From NCBI GenBank assembly GCA_023435565.1, contig JAEYRN010000105.1, forward strand, positions 7,860 to 71,859: a stretch of 64,000 nucleotides of DNA, in the 5' to 3' direction. Origin of the DNA: Bacillota bacterium (GTDB taxonomy: Bacteria; Bacillota; UBA4882; UBA8346). The notes under the pieces were generated by a model. The model ran no database searches. It was given only the letters and a program-made list of their open reading frames with translations, and was not told the origin of the DNA. This document shows, in pieces, positions 25,089-34,608 of the stretch. Numbering within the stretch: the stretch's first letter is position 1; every line of letters begins with the position of its first letter. The position numbers and the translations under genes are program-made.

Positions 25089-27401
25089 ATGATGCGTTCG
25101 ATGTTTGCCGGCGTTACCGGTCTGCGGAACCACCAGATCCGGATGGATGCCATCGGTAATAATATCGCTAACGTAAATACGGTCGGCTATAAAGCCAGCC
25201 GGGTAAGTTTTCAGGATACTCTCAATCAAACACTGCGCGGCGCTTCAGCGCCCACTACCAACCGTGGCGGTATTAACGCCTTGCAAGTTGGTTTAGGTAT
25301 GAACCTGGCCAGTATCGATGTATTACATACCCAGGGGAATTTGCAGAATACCGGTAAAATTACTGATGTCGCCATTCAAGGAGATGGATTTTTCATCTTG
25401 AGTGACGGCTCTCGGGAATATTATAGTCGGGCCGGTAATTTCAACATGGAGCGGGACGGCCGTTTGGTCAACCCATCTAATGGTTTGATAGTCCGTGGTT
25501 GGATGGCCGACATTAACGGAGCAATTAATACCAATATGCCGATTACCAACATTAGAATTCCGGTTGGACAGACTATCGCTCCAATCGCTACAACTCAAAT
25601 TGAATTCGGTGGAAATTTAGCTGCCAATACCAATGTAAATTTGGTCTACCAAACGTTAAATGTTTCCGACTCTACCAATCATAGTTGTTCGGTTACCTTT
25701 GAGATGACTCCCACCGGTTATAACACATATTCTTACAGGGCGATAGTACCTTCGGAATTTGGAAGTATTACCCTTAATGATGGTACCGGAACAATCCGGG
25801 TTAATGAATATGGGGTAGTAGTAAGTAGCTCCGGTACTTTTTTTGAAGTGACTCCAAGAAACGGAACGGCCGTTCGGATTGATCCACCACGAGTGAACTG
25901 GCCGTTAGGCGGCGCTTTTACCGCGCATCCGACTGGAGCATTACAAGAATTTGGTTTGACAGGTTTTACCGGAATGGGATTACCTACAACTTATACCCAA
26001 ACTATTTCTGATACGGTAGGCAATGCTTTAACTTTTGATTATACAATTACCACAACCGGAATACCTGACCAATATCGGTGGACAGCTATACCAAACGACC
26101 CAGATGGAGCTGGGCCCTTAGTTCCGAACTGTAATGTAATTTCCGGTACTACGGGTACTTTTACCTGGACAGCTACCAATGGTATTACTGAGGCAGAGCA
26201 GATTACCACAATCGCTCATGCGCTTGCATCTCCAGCAGGGACCAATGTTACAATAAATCCGCCATCAATGATGTCTGGCGTGCCGACTTTTACAGTAGTC
26301 GAAAGGGCACCGGATTTTTTGGCTGTTGATCCGATGTTTCCCAATCCTCCAGCATTTGTCGCAGGCGGTGTAGGCACTGTTCAAACTCGGGATTTACCGA
26401 TTACTAATACAGCTGGTGAATTGTTAACTACACTTCATTTTACAATCACAACAACCGGTGTGAACACTTTCGACTATACGGTAACTGCTGACGGCTCCAC
26501 TATTATTAATGGTGGAGGCGGTACTTTCGATTGGGTGGCCGGTGCAACAACGAACTTTACACCAGCAGGTGGTAATCTTGAAATTCGTACCAATGAGGGA
26601 GTTAATATAACATTACCGTCTTTCCCCGGTCCGGTTGCCGGTGTCAATCCAACTTTTGCTAATGTACGTTTGGTGGGAGGCAGGGATACGTCGGTAACTT
26701 GTCGGGTTCCAAATCCGGTGACTACCATGACCAGGGTCTATGACTCCCTGGGTCAGGACCATCTGTTTATTACTGAGGCTGTAAAAATTGCTGACAATAC
26801 TTGGCGGTGGCGAACCATTGACGAGAACGATTATCCCATTGGCGGCGGAACTTTATCTTTTAGCAATGAAGGACAGTATATTGGTTCTAGCGGAGGCCCG
26901 CTTGTTTATAATCCGGTTGGCGGTGCACTACCGCTTAGTATCACTCCTGATTTTAGCGTCCTGTCACAATATGCTGGAACATTGGATAGCGATGGATTAG
27001 CGATCTCTGACTTTAACTCCCCTTATCAGGATGGTTATCCAATGGGGCAATTACAAGGATTTAATATCGATAAGTCCGGAAGGATCGTCGGAGTATTTTC
27101 CAACGGAATGAACCAGAATCTGGCACAATTAGCGGTAGCCAGCTTTACCAATCCCGCCGGTTTAACCAGAGTCGGCGATACCATGTTTGAGGAGTCCAGT
27201 AACTCCGGTCAGGCACAGATTGGACAGGCGGGTCAAGGTAGCCGCGGTCAAATCACTCCCGGTACCGTAGAGATGTCGAACGTTGATCTCTCCCAAGAAT
27301 TTACGGACATGATCATGACCGAACGCGGTTTCCAATCTAACTCACGGGTGATAACCACTTCCGATGAAATGCTTCAGGAATTGGTTAACTTGAAACGGTA
27401 G
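25089..27401 (+). CDS. flgE: Flagellar hook protein FlgE, enlarged
   Basis: Hook subunit. The N-terminal rod signature (NHQIRMDAIGNNIANVNTVG) and the C-terminal block (MSNVDLSQEFTDMIMTERGFQ, then NSRVITTSDEMLQELVNLKR at the end) are canonical. At 770 aa it is far longer than typical hooks (about 260-450 aa). The outer part carries four related beta-rich modules starting near residues 182, 300, 431 and 543; the last (TRVYDSLGQDHLFI) matches the usual FlgE D2 start. The inserted DNA is rich in Thr/Gly codons. The start has GGAGG about nine bases upstream. Confidence 0.95.
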   Translation: MMRSMFAGVTGLRNHQIRMDAIGNNIANVNTVGYKASRVSFQDTLNQTLRGASAPTTNRGGINALQVGLGMNLASIDVLHTQGNLQNTGKITDVAIQGDGFFILSDGSREYYSRAGNFNMERDGRLVNPSNGLIVRGWMADINGAINTNMPITNIRIPVGQTIAPIATTQIEFGGNLAANTNVNLVYQTLNVSDSTNHSCSVTFEMTPTGYNTYSYRAIVPSEFGSITLNDGTGTIRVNEYGVVVSSSGTFFEVTPRNGTAVRIDPPRVNWPLGGAFTAHPTGALQEFGLTGFTGMGLPTTYTQTISDTVGNALTFDYTITTTGIPDQYRWTAIPNDPDGAGPLVPNCNVISGTTGTFTWTATNGITEAEQITTIAHALASPAGTNVTINPPSMMSGVPTFTVVERAPDFLAVDPMFPNPPAFVAGGVGTVQTRDLPITNTAGELLTTLHFTITTTGVNTFDYTVTADGSTIINGGGGTFDWVAGATTNFTPAGGNLEIRTNEGVNITLPSFPGPVAGVNPTFANVRLVGGRDTSVTCRVPNPVTTMTRVYDSLGQDHLFITEAVKIADNTWRWRTIDENDYPIGGGTLSFSNEGQYIGSSGGPLVYNPVGGALPLSITPDFSVLSQYAGTLDSDGLAISDFNSPYQDGYPMGQLQGFNIDKSGRIVGVFSNGMNQNLAQLAVASFTNPAGLTRVGDTMFEESSNSGQAQIGQAGQGSRGQITPGTVEMSNVDLSQEFTDMIMTERGFQSNSRVITTSDEMLQELVNLKR

Positions 27402-27413
27402 CACTTAACTTAG

Positions 27414-27443
27414 AGTAGGGGAGGAATCCATTCCTCCCCTACT
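27414..27443 (+). terminator. Hairpin terminator after flgE
   Basis: A perfect 14-bp stem, AGTAGGGGAGGAAT / ATTCCTCCCCTACT, with a 2-nt loop about a dozen bases after flgE. It is followed by only three Ts, so termination may be partial. It divides the flagellar cluster into two blocks. Confidence 0.65.
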
Positions 27444-27952
27444 TTAGCCGAAAAAACAACTAATTGTTACAAAAATTTAACAATAGACAATAAATAGCCT
27501 CTTGACGCAGATTTCTAGGTGTTCGTACAGTGATAATTAGCTACAAATTTTACTTTAAACAAATAAATGGCATTCCGAACTAAAAGAAAATGGAATTCGA
27601 GACGATATATTAATTATAACTCCTTTAATTTCTTGAACTACGGTTTAGGCTAATCTGAAAATAATCTTTGCGGTTATTATATTAGGCTCAGTCGCAGACA
27701 ATTACTATAAATAATTTGGGTCCGCCTCATTCTATCTTTCTCCCTCAAGGGAGAAACGAACTGCGATTCTGTTGGTCTTTGATTTTAAAAGCTTCGTGAG
27801 CCAAACTTTCGTTCCTCCCTTGAGGGAGGAAGCAAGTAGGAGGGTTGACATATATATTGTAGTTTAAATCATCAATTTTCTAAAACAGAGCCTTATATTA
27901 AATGATATCTGATTGTAATGACTTATATGATCTATATATTGGAGTATTAAAA
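27444..27952. other. Non-coding interval between flgE and flbD
   Basis: About 500 bases with no supported gene on either strand. It contains the MITE-like palindromic element at 27720-27849 and otherwise AT-rich sequence. The second flagellar block starts after it, so a promoter is expected here; I cannot identify one with confidence. Confidence 0.5.
27720..27849. repeat. MITE-like 130-bp imperfect palindromic element
   Basis: The left arm (27720-27763) and right arm (27805-27849) are imperfect inverted copies, each carrying its own small palindrome CTCCCTCAAGGGAG / CTCCCTTGAGGGAG, with a TTCGTT-type inner border and GTC-nn-CC outer ends. No ORF lies inside. This architecture is typical of small non-autonomous mobile or REP-like elements. 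Confidence 0.55.
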
Positions 27953-28162
27953 ATGATTTCAATAAAGCGATTGAACGATAAGGAACTTTGGATTAATCCC
28001 CATTTAATTGAGACAATTGAAGCTACTCCGGATACGGTTATTTCCTTAACTACCGGAAAAAGATTTGTCGTAAAGGAACCTGTTGCCGAAGTAGTAGCAA
28101 AAATAATACAGTATCGTAGAACAGTCGGTAACAAATTTACCGAGTTGAACGGTACTACCTGA
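27953..28162 (+). CDS. flbD: Flagellar protein FlbD
   Basis: A 69-aa protein of the FlbD/SwrD family, which in Bacillus supports stator power. The start at 27953 (MISIKRLNDKELWINPHLIE) follows GGAG eight bases upstream and matches the family N-terminus. An in-frame extension to 27902 is not needed. Family motif TPDTVISLTTGKRFVVKE near 27-44. It is followed 12 bases later by motA. Confidence 0.92.
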   Translation: MISIKRLNDKELWINPHLIETIEATPDTVISLTTGKRFVVKEPVAEVVAKIIQYRRTVGNKFTELNGTT

Positions 28163-28174
28163 GGTGAGAATTTT

Positions 28175-28978
28175 ATGGAGTTATCAACTTTAGTTGGTAT
28201 GATCGGCGGTATACTGCTTCTTGCAATCGGTATTTCAAGAAATGGTTCATTGTTGGGTTTTATTGATCCACCTTCAATGGCGATTACTTTTGGCGGATCG
28301 CTAATGGCAATGCTGGTTAATTACCCCTTTGTTGTTTTTAAAGAAACATTAAAGGCGTTAAAACATTTGTTTTTTGCGAAACCAATTAATACCCAGGGCG
28401 CAATTGAAGAAATTGTCGAATTCGCCAAAAAAGCCCGTCGGGAAGGATTACTAGCCTTAGAAGATGAGATCCAACATTCAAACGATCAGTTCTTAAAGAA
28501 AGGTGTTCAATTGATAGTTGACGGGACTGATCCGGAATTGGTTAGAAATATCTTGGAAATCGAATTATCCTTTATGGAAGAACGACATAAATCGATTAAA
28601 TCTTTTTTCGACTCGTGGGGTGCTTTGGCCCCGGGTTTTGGGATGATTGGGACTGTTATCGGGTTGATCCAAATGTTGGCTACTTTAGATGATGTGAAGA
28701 CCATTGGTCCAAAAATGGGTGTGGCTTTGATTACTACTTTTTATGGAGCGCTATGGGCGAACTTATTCTGCGTTCCTGCTGCGGGGAAACTTGCCAAACG
28801 CAGCAGTGAGGAGATGTTTTTAAGACAAATAATGATTGAAGGAATTCTTTCAATCCAAGCAGGAGAGAATCCAAGAATTGTTGAGGAAAAACTCAAGGCT
28901 TTCCTTGCTCCCAACCAGAGGTCCGGAGTTAAAGCTGATCGTGGGGACCGGGATGAGAGGATGAAATCGATTGCTTAA
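28175..28978 (+). CDS. motA: Flagellar stator protein MotA
   Basis: Proton- or sodium-conducting stator subunit, 267 aa. Four membrane helices (about 4-22, 33-52, 148-170 and 182-202) surround a large cytoplasmic loop with the FliG-interacting charged region (KKARREGLLALEDEI). The APGFGMIGTVIGLIQML and GPKMGVALITTFYGAL signatures are present. It overlaps motB by eight bases. Confidence 0.95.
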   Translation: MELSTLVGMIGGILLLAIGISRNGSLLGFIDPPSMAITFGGSLMAMLVNYPFVVFKETLKALKHLFFAKPINTQGAIEEIVEFAKKARREGLLALEDEIQHSNDQFLKKGVQLIVDGTDPELVRNILEIELSFMEERHKSIKSFFDSWGALAPGFGMIGTVIGLIQMLATLDDVKTIGPKMGVALITTFYGALWANLFCVPAAGKLAKRSSEEMFLRQIMIEGILSIQAGENPRIVEEKLKAFLAPNQRSGVKADRGDRDERMKSIA

Positions 28979-29702
28979 GAAGAAAGAAGAACCACCGGCC
29001 GGAACACCGGCTTGGCTAACTACATATGGTGACATGGTGACGTTGGTATTATGCTTCTTTGTAATGTTATACGCTTTTTCCACTATTGACACCCAAAAAT
29101 ATCAACAGATCCAATTTTCAATGCGTTCGGCCTTGGGTGGAGCCGGTGGCGTCATGACGGGAAACGAATCGGTTTTTGACGCCCAGATAATTCAACGGTC
29201 CCAAATTGAACAAATGTATCAAGAGATTAAAAAAGTAATTGACCAGAACAAATGGAAGGGCCAAGCTGAAGTAACCATTACCGAGAGAGGTATTACTATC
29301 AGTTTTAAAGAAAAATTATTTTTCAAAATAGGATCGGCTCAAATTTTGAAAGAAGCTGAGTCAATATTGGAGAATGTGGGGAAGGTTTTAAAGGAGAGAA
29401 GATACCCGCTGCGGATCGAGGGGCATACATGCAACTTACCGATTAGAAGTGCTCAATTCCCCTCTAACTGGGAATTATCCGCCATTCGAGCGATTAATGT
29501 AACTAAATTTTTGATAAACCGGGTCGGTTTTGAGCCGGAAAGAATCTCAGTAGCCGGTTATGGCCAATATCATCCCTTGGTGAAAAACGACAGTGATGAA
29601 AACCGCGCTCGAAACCGGAGAGTGGATATTGTGATAATTACCGGTTTAGCTAGAAATAATGCTGTTAACGCTACAAATAAACCAACTGTTGATAGTGAAT
29701 AA
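28971..29702 (+). CDS. motB: Flagellar stator protein MotB
   Basis: A 243-aa stator subunit. The TTG start overlaps motA. It has an N-terminal single helix with the ion-carrying Asp21 (TTYGDMVTLVLCFFVMLYAF), a plug/linker, and a C-terminal OmpA-like peptidoglycan-binding domain (about 110-228) with IEGHTCN, SAIRAINVTKFLI and NRARNRRVDIVI. The residue after the critical Asp does not settle proton versus sodium use. Confidence 0.95.
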   Translation: MLKKKEEPPAGTPAWLTTYGDMVTLVLCFFVMLYAFSTIDTQKYQQIQFSMRSALGGAGGVMTGNESVFDAQIIQRSQIEQMYQEIKKVIDQNKWKGQAEVTITERGITISFKEKLFFKIGSAQILKEAESILENVGKVLKERRYPLRIEGHTCNLPIRSAQFPSNWELSAIRAINVTKFLINRVGFEPERISVAGYGQYHPLVKNDSDENRARNRRVDIVIITGLARNNAVNATNKPTVDSE

Positions 29703-29734
29703 ATTAATCAACCTTAATCAGGAGGTAAAAGATA

Positions 29735-30232
29735 ATGCCGGAAGAAGTAGTAAACAAGAATAATCAGAAATCAAGTATGTTAAATAACAATAAAGCGGTT
29801 ATTTTTATAGGAATATTTTCATTTTTAGTAACAACCATTTTCTTTGGCACATTTATTGTGATTACATTAAAACAAACTAACGCGCCTACTACCAAGGTTG
29901 TCGTGAAGCAGTCACAAGAGATGGGCCCTGTGATGTCACTTGGAAATGACATTTTAGTTAATATTCGTTCCGAAGAAGGAATGGAGCATTTTTTAAAAAC
30001 CAATATTGTGCTTGAATTGGACAATGATGAGAAGACCGGGGCTGAAGTTACGAAGCGGATTCCCCAGATTAGAGATTTGGTGATCAATATTTTGGCTTCA
30101 AAAACCAAAGAGAAAATTATCGAAAAAGAAGGGAAAGACCAAGTTCGCAGCGAAATTATTAATAATATTAATCAGTTAATGACTACCGGGCAGGTTCGTA
30201 ATATCTATTTTCAGGATTTTATCATTCAGTAG
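29735..30232 (+). CDS. fliL: Flagellar basal body-associated protein FliL
   Basis: A 165-aa stator-associated protein with one membrane helix (about 24-46, AVIFIGIFSFLVTTIFFGTF) and a periplasmic-side domain with the family end (EKEGKDQVRSEIINNINQLM, then IYFQDFIIQ). SD AGGAGG is present. It sits between motB and fliM as usual. Confidence 0.93.
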   Translation: MPEEVVNKNNQKSSMLNNNKAVIFIGIFSFLVTTIFFGTFIVITLKQTNAPTTKVVVKQSQEMGPVMSLGNDILVNIRSEEGMEHFLKTNIVLELDNDEKTGAEVTKRIPQIRDLVINILASKTKEKIIEKEGKDQVRSEIINNINQLMTTGQVRNIYFQDFIIQ

Positions 30233-30247
30233 GAGGTACTTCCGGCT

Positions 30248-31228
30248 TTGGCTGAAGTCTTATCCCAATCGGAAATAGATGCCCTACTAGAGGCGCTTTC
30301 GTCTGGAAGTATTAAGGCTGACGAAGTAATATCCGAAGAAAAAAAGCGTAAGGTCAAGCCTTATGATTTTCGTCGGCCAAATAAGCTTTCTAAGGACCAG
30401 TTGCGAACACTGGTAATGTTACACGAAAACTTTGCCAGGTTGTTGACAACTTCCTTGTCGACTTATTTAAGGAGTATGGTTAGGGCTCAAGTCGTATCCA
30501 TTGACCAATTAACCTATGAAGAGTTTACCAAAAGTCTACATAACCCGACAGTAATGACTATTGTCTCCATGAAACCTTTGGAAGGGAACGCTATTATAGA
30601 AATATCGCCTCATTTGGCGTTCGCAATGGTAGATCGGTTATTGGGCGGTTATGGATACTCAATGGAAAAGATAAGAGAACTAACGGATATAGAACAGACA
30701 GTCGTAAAACGGGTAATGAATAGGATTTTTCCAAATATCAAAGAAGTATGGCAAGTGGTTGCGGAATTAAACCCGGTATTGGAATCAATTGAGTTAAATC
30801 CGATGTTTACGCAGATTATTCCACTCACCGATATGGTAGTTTTAATAACTCTGGAACTTAGAATTGCTGAAGCTTTTGGTTTGATGAATATTTGTCTTCC
30901 CTTTGCGGTAATTGAACCAATTCTGGATCGTTTGAATGCTCAAATTTGGTTCGCTAAAGCGACCAAACCGTCAACCGCACAAAGCATCGCCAATATTCAA
31001 CACCGATTAAACCAAGCACAAGTTCCGGTGTCGGTGGAATTGGGGAGAGCGAATATTACGGTTGGAGAAATGTTAAACATAAATATCGGTGATGTAATCC
31101 AGCTTGACCAATATGTTAAGGGTCTATTAGATATAAAAATCGGCAATCAGGTGAAATTTCAAGGTACGCCTGGGATTTCTGAAAATAGAGTCGCAGTTCA
31201 AATCGGAAAGATAGTTCGAGAGGGGTGA
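30248..31228 (+). CDS. fliM: Flagellar motor switch protein FliM
   Basis: C-ring protein that binds CheY-P. The N-terminal CheY-binding peptide is present (LSQSEIDALLEALSSG, residues 5-20). The middle CheC-like domain is at about 45-230 and the C-terminal SpoA domain at about 250-322 (ANITVGEMLNINIGDVIQLD). The TTG start follows GGAGG. Length (326 aa) is normal. Confidence 0.96.
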   Translation: MAEVLSQSEIDALLEALSSGSIKADEVISEEKKRKVKPYDFRRPNKLSKDQLRTLVMLHENFARLLTTSLSTYLRSMVRAQVVSIDQLTYEEFTKSLHNPTVMTIVSMKPLEGNAIIEISPHLAFAMVDRLLGGYGYSMEKIRELTDIEQTVVKRVMNRIFPNIKEVWQVVAELNPVLESIELNPMFTQIIPLTDMVVLITLELRIAEAFGLMNICLPFAVIEPILDRLNAQIWFAKATKPSTAQSIANIQHRLNQAQVPVSVELGRANITVGEMLNINIGDVIQLDQYVKGLLDIKIGNQVKFQGTPGISENRVAVQIGKIVREG

Positions 31229-31235
31229 GAGGCTC

Positions 31236-32426
31236 ATGGATCGACAGATTCTTACCCAGGAAGAGATTAATGCTCTACTTAAAGGAGATGAAGATGAATC
31301 TCCCCAATTATCCCCTATGCAAAAGGATGCGCTGGGGGAGATCGGCAATATCAGTTATGGGACTGCATCTACCGCATTATCGGAATTATTGAACAAACGG
31401 GTAATAATTGATACACCTGCGGTCACACTGACCACTCAAAAAGAACTTAAAGAACAGCATCCAATTCCCTATGTTTTGGTTGAGGTAGATTATAAAACGG
31501 GATTAATAGGTAGTAATGTTCTAATTTTAAAAGTTAGTGACGCAACAGTTATTGCTGATCTAATGATGGGTAAAGATGGGACAAACCCAAAACAAAATTT
31601 AGAGCAGATTGAATTGAGCGCAGTAGGGGAATCAATGAACCAAATGGTTGGCAATGCGGCTACGTCCTTATCGACTTTATTTGGACAACGGATTGATGTG
31701 GACCCTCCCCGGATTAAGGTTATTGATTTTGCTGACGATGATTCAATTGTCCCCGACCTTGGTCTTGAAAGCCAAGTAATAGTAGTATCATTCAAACTAC
31801 AAATTGATGGTTTAGTCGATAGTGAATTGATGTTGGTGATTCCTTATGAATTAGCGATTGAGTTGGCTGAGAAACTCATTGCGGAGACACAGGTAGCCGC
31901 AAACTCAGCTACAGCAAATGTTGCTTCAGTTGTTGATACTGTTCCGGCTCAGGAAATTGCGGCTCAAAATTTAGAGTATCAACAACCAGTACCTCCACAG
32001 CCAAGCCAACCAATTGTGGAACCGGTTAGCAGCCCGCCGCCTATGACTGTGGCTCCTACGCCGGCTCCGGTTAATTATAGTTATAACAGAACGGAGGTTA
32101 GATCGCCAGTGATGGTACAACCCGCTCAATTCGGCCCTATTGGAAACGCTAAGACCGGTAAAGAAACCGGCAATATCGGATTAATTCTGGATGTCCCATT
32201 GCAGGTAACAGTGGAACTGGGTGGGACCAGAATGAAGATCAAAGATATTTTAGACCTTGGAATCGGTTCAATCATCGAACTGGACAAACTGGCGGGAGAT
32301 CCGGTGGATGTCTACGTCAACGGTAAGATGATTGCCAAGGGTGAAGTTGTGGTTATTGATGAAAACTTTGGCATTAAGATTACCGATATTATCAGTCCGA
32401 TTGAAAGAGCAAATACACTTCAATAA
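31236..32426 (+). CDS. fliY: Flagellar motor switch phosphatase FliY (FliN-type)
   Basis: C-ring component and CheY-P phosphatase. The N-terminus carries a FliM-like motif (LTQEEINALLKGDED). Two CheC-type phosphatase motifs follow, ALGEIGNISYGTASTALSEL near 29-48 and LSAVGESMNQMVGNAATSL near 127-145, both with the E-x2-N pair. A Pro/Gln-rich linker (about 225-300) leads to the SpoA/FliN domain (about 312-390, VPLQVTVELGGTRMKIKDIL). 396 aa. Confidence 0.95.
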   Translation: MDRQILTQEEINALLKGDEDESPQLSPMQKDALGEIGNISYGTASTALSELLNKRVIIDTPAVTLTTQKELKEQHPIPYVLVEVDYKTGLIGSNVLILKVSDATVIADLMMGKDGTNPKQNLEQIELSAVGESMNQMVGNAATSLSTLFGQRIDVDPPRIKVIDFADDDSIVPDLGLESQVIVVSFKLQIDGLVDSELMLVIPYELAIELAEKLIAETQVAANSATANVASVVDTVPAQEIAAQNLEYQQPVPPQPSQPIVEPVSSPPPMTVAPTPAPVNYSYNRTEVRSPVMVQPAQFGPIGNAKTGKETGNIGLILDVPLQVTVELGGTRMKIKDILDLGIGSIIELDKLAGDPVDVYVNGKMIAKGEVVVIDENFGIKITDIISPIERANTLQ

Positions 32427-32447
32427 TTCCTAAAGGAGGAATTTCTG

Positions 32448-32810
32448 GTGGGTAACAAAGTACTCGTTGTCGATGACGCGGCATTCATGCGCATGATGAT
32501 TAAAGATATTTTGCGCAAAGGCGGTTTTGAAGTAGTTGGTGAAGCCGAAGACGGTTCGAAAGCGGTTGAAAAGTATAAAGAACTACGACCGGATTTGGTA
32601 ACAATGGATATTACTATGCCGGATATGGATGGAATTACCGCTGTTAAGGAAATTCGAAAACTCGATGGTAATGCTCAGATAATCATGTGCAGCGCCATGG
32701 GACAACAGGCGATGGTTATTGACGCCATTCAGGCTGGGGCTAAAGATTTTGTAGTTAAGCCTTTCCAACCGGAACGTGTTTTAGAGGCTGTTCGAAAAGT
32801 ATTGTCATGA
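32448..32810 (+). CDS. cheY: Chemotaxis response regulator CheY
   Basis: A single receiver domain, 120 aa, that switches motor rotation when phosphorylated by CheA. It has acidic pocket D9/D10, phosphoacceptor D54 (VTMDITMPDMDG), S82 and K104 (VVKPF). The GTG start has AAAGGAGGAA upstream. Its place between fliY and fliO matches the Bacillus fla/che order. It overlaps fliO by four bases. Confidence 0.96.
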   Translation: MGNKVLVVDDAAFMRMMIKDILRKGGFEVVGEAEDGSKAVEKYKELRPDLVTMDITMPDMDGITAVKEIRKLDGNAQIIMCSAMGQQAMVIDAIQAGAKDFVVKPFQPERVLEAVRKVLS

Positions 32811-33385
32811 ATTGGTATAAATATCCCCGGTTAATCCGGATGTGTAATGTCTGGCTAGGGCTTTGCGCCGGTTTATTCCTCCTGCCGGGGGAAGCCTTAG
32901 CCAGAACCGAAGCCGATATTGGACCGGAATTTGGCGGCGGGCAGTGGATTTGGTCCCTCTTTTCACTAATAATTGTTGTAGCACTGGCATATTGGGCGAC
33001 CAAATTTCTAGCCGGAAGATTTGGCTATTCGCAGGCACGGCATATTAAGGTGGCAGAGAGTCTTCTTTTAGGACCCAATCGCCATCTTTATCTATTATTA
33101 GTTGACGGAAAAGTTTTACTTGTAGGCAGCACTGAACATGAAATCAGTTTAATCAAAGAATTTGAAGACAACCAATTTTATGAAGAACTTTCAAAGTCGG
33201 CTGATACGGGACAAAACTTACCGACTGGGCGATTCGCAAGTATGATTATTCCGGTTTTAAACAGTATGAACTCTAGGGAAACAGCTGAAAATAGCATATC
33301 TAATACCAGGCAACGTTTACAGGATGGATTGGAGAAGATCCGTTCCTGGAAGATGCGAGGTCGTGACCACGATGGGAAAGTTTAA
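32807..33385 (+). CDS. fliO: Flagellar export protein FliO (FliZ)
   Basis: Assembly factor for the FliP pore. The 192-aa protein has an N-terminal signal-like segment (about 10-28), a periplasmic stretch, and a second helix near 48-66 (IWSLFSLIIVVALAYWATKFL), followed by the FliO core (VAESLLLGPNRHLYLLLVDGKVLLVG). Its ATG overlaps the cheY stop. Confidence 0.88.
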   Translation: MNWYKYPRLIRMCNVWLGLCAGLFLLPGEALARTEADIGPEFGGGQWIWSLFSLIIVVALAYWATKFLAGRFGYSQARHIKVAESLLLGPNRHLYLLLVDGKVLLVGSTEHEISLIKEFEDNQFYEELSKSADTGQNLPTGRFASMIIPVLNSMNSRETAENSISNTRQRLQDGLEKIRSWKMRGRDHDGKV

Positions 33386-34145
33386 TAAGTTAAAGATATT
33401 CTACATATTGTTGATTTTTACAACCTTAATACTGACAGTATCCGTCATGGCCCAAGGAGCGGCTACATTTCCCATCCCCCGAATTCAAGTAGGAGTTGAA
33501 CCTGCAGATTCCCCGACTGAAATAGCCCAGAGCTTACAAATATTAATTTTATTAACTGTAATTTCCTTGGCTCCGGCTATTTTAATAATGACTACTTCAT
33601 TCATTAGAATTGTAATTGTATTATCATTTACCCGGACCGCCATCGGGACCAATCAGATGCCGCCTAATCAAGTAATGATTGGGTTGGCTTTATTTTTGAC
33701 CATTTTTATTATGATGCCGACCTGGAGTAAAGTAAACACTGAAACATTACAACCGTTTCTTAAAGGGGAAATCACTCAAGAAACGGCCTTTGTGCGTGGT
33801 ATGGGACCGATTCGGGAGTTTATGTTCAAACAAACCCGGACAAAGGATCTTAAACTTTTTATTCAGGCAGCCCGTTTAAAAAGGCCCAAAAACAATGATG
33901 AAATTCCGTCTCAGGTATTGATTCCGGCTTTTATTATTAGTGAGCTAAAAACAGCTTTTCAAATTGGTTTTTTAATTTTTGTACCTTTTTTGGTAATTGA
34001 TATGATTGTAGCCAGTACTTTAATGTCCATGGGGATGATGATGTTACCACCAATGATGGTTGCATTGCCATTTAAGCTCTTATTATTTGTAATGGTTGAC
34101 GGTTGGCACTTAATCACTCGTTCATTATTATTAAGTTTTAATTAG
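33372..34145 (+). CDS. fliP: Flagellar export gate protein FliP
   Basis: Core subunit of the export pore. The preferred start is ATG 33372 (MGKFNKLKIFYILL), 14 bases inside fliO, with GAGG 11 bases upstream; the open frame extends further 5' but gives a non-homologous N-terminus. It has a cleavable-type signal peptide and then four helices with family motifs (MTTSFIRIVIVLSFTRTAIG, QMPPNQVMIGLALFLT, SMGMMMLPPMMVALPFK). 257 aa. Confidence 0.94.
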   Translation: MGKFNKLKIFYILLIFTTLILTVSVMAQGAATFPIPRIQVGVEPADSPTEIAQSLQILILLTVISLAPAILIMTTSFIRIVIVLSFTRTAIGTNQMPPNQVMIGLALFLTIFIMMPTWSKVNTETLQPFLKGEITQETAFVRGMGPIREFMFKQTRTKDLKLFIQAARLKRPKNNDEIPSQVLIPAFIISELKTAFQIGFLIFVPFLVIDMIVASTLMSMGMMMLPPMMVALPFKLLLFVMVDGWHLITRSLLLSFN

Positions 34146-34275
34146 CCGTTAACATAGATGGATTAAATGAAATTATTGATAGTTTTATAATCATCGTTAG
34201 CATTTTATAGATATATTAGCAGTAATTATGATATACTGATTATAAAGCCAGAATAAAGAAAGGCCGTGAATATAT

Positions 34276-34551
34276 TTGACCGATACTTTTGTTGTCGCAT
34301 TAATTAGAGAAGCGTTAACTGTTGTTTTAATCGTATCGGCGCCAATGCTTGGAGTTGGCTTGATAGTTGGTCTTGTAATTAGCATACTACAAGCTACAAC
34401 CCAAATTCACGAGCAAACTCTCACTTTTATTCCGAAAATACTTGCTGTTTTAGGAGCGATGATTTTTTTTGGCCCCTGGATGTTACATACTTTGTTATCT
34501 TTTTGTGAAAAAGTCCTTGGAAATTTGAACCAGTTTACATTCATTCGATGA
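34276..34551 (+). CDS. fliQ: Flagellar export gate protein FliQ
   Basis: A 91-aa protein with two membrane helices (about 12-38 and 54-78) and the family stretch ISILQATTQIHEQTLTFIPK. The TTG start follows AAAGG. A 130-base gap separates it from fliP; it contains an extended -10-like TGATATACT (34229-34237) without a good -35. Confidence 0.94.
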   Translation: MTDTFVVALIREALTVVLIVSAPMLGVGLIVGLVISILQATTQIHEQTLTFIPKILAVLGAMIFFGPWMLHTLLSFCEKVLGNLNQFTFIR

Positions 34552-34608
34552 GGTTAGTTAAGAGTAAATCCTAGACATATTGGGGACTGCTTTATATAGG
34601 AGGATAAT

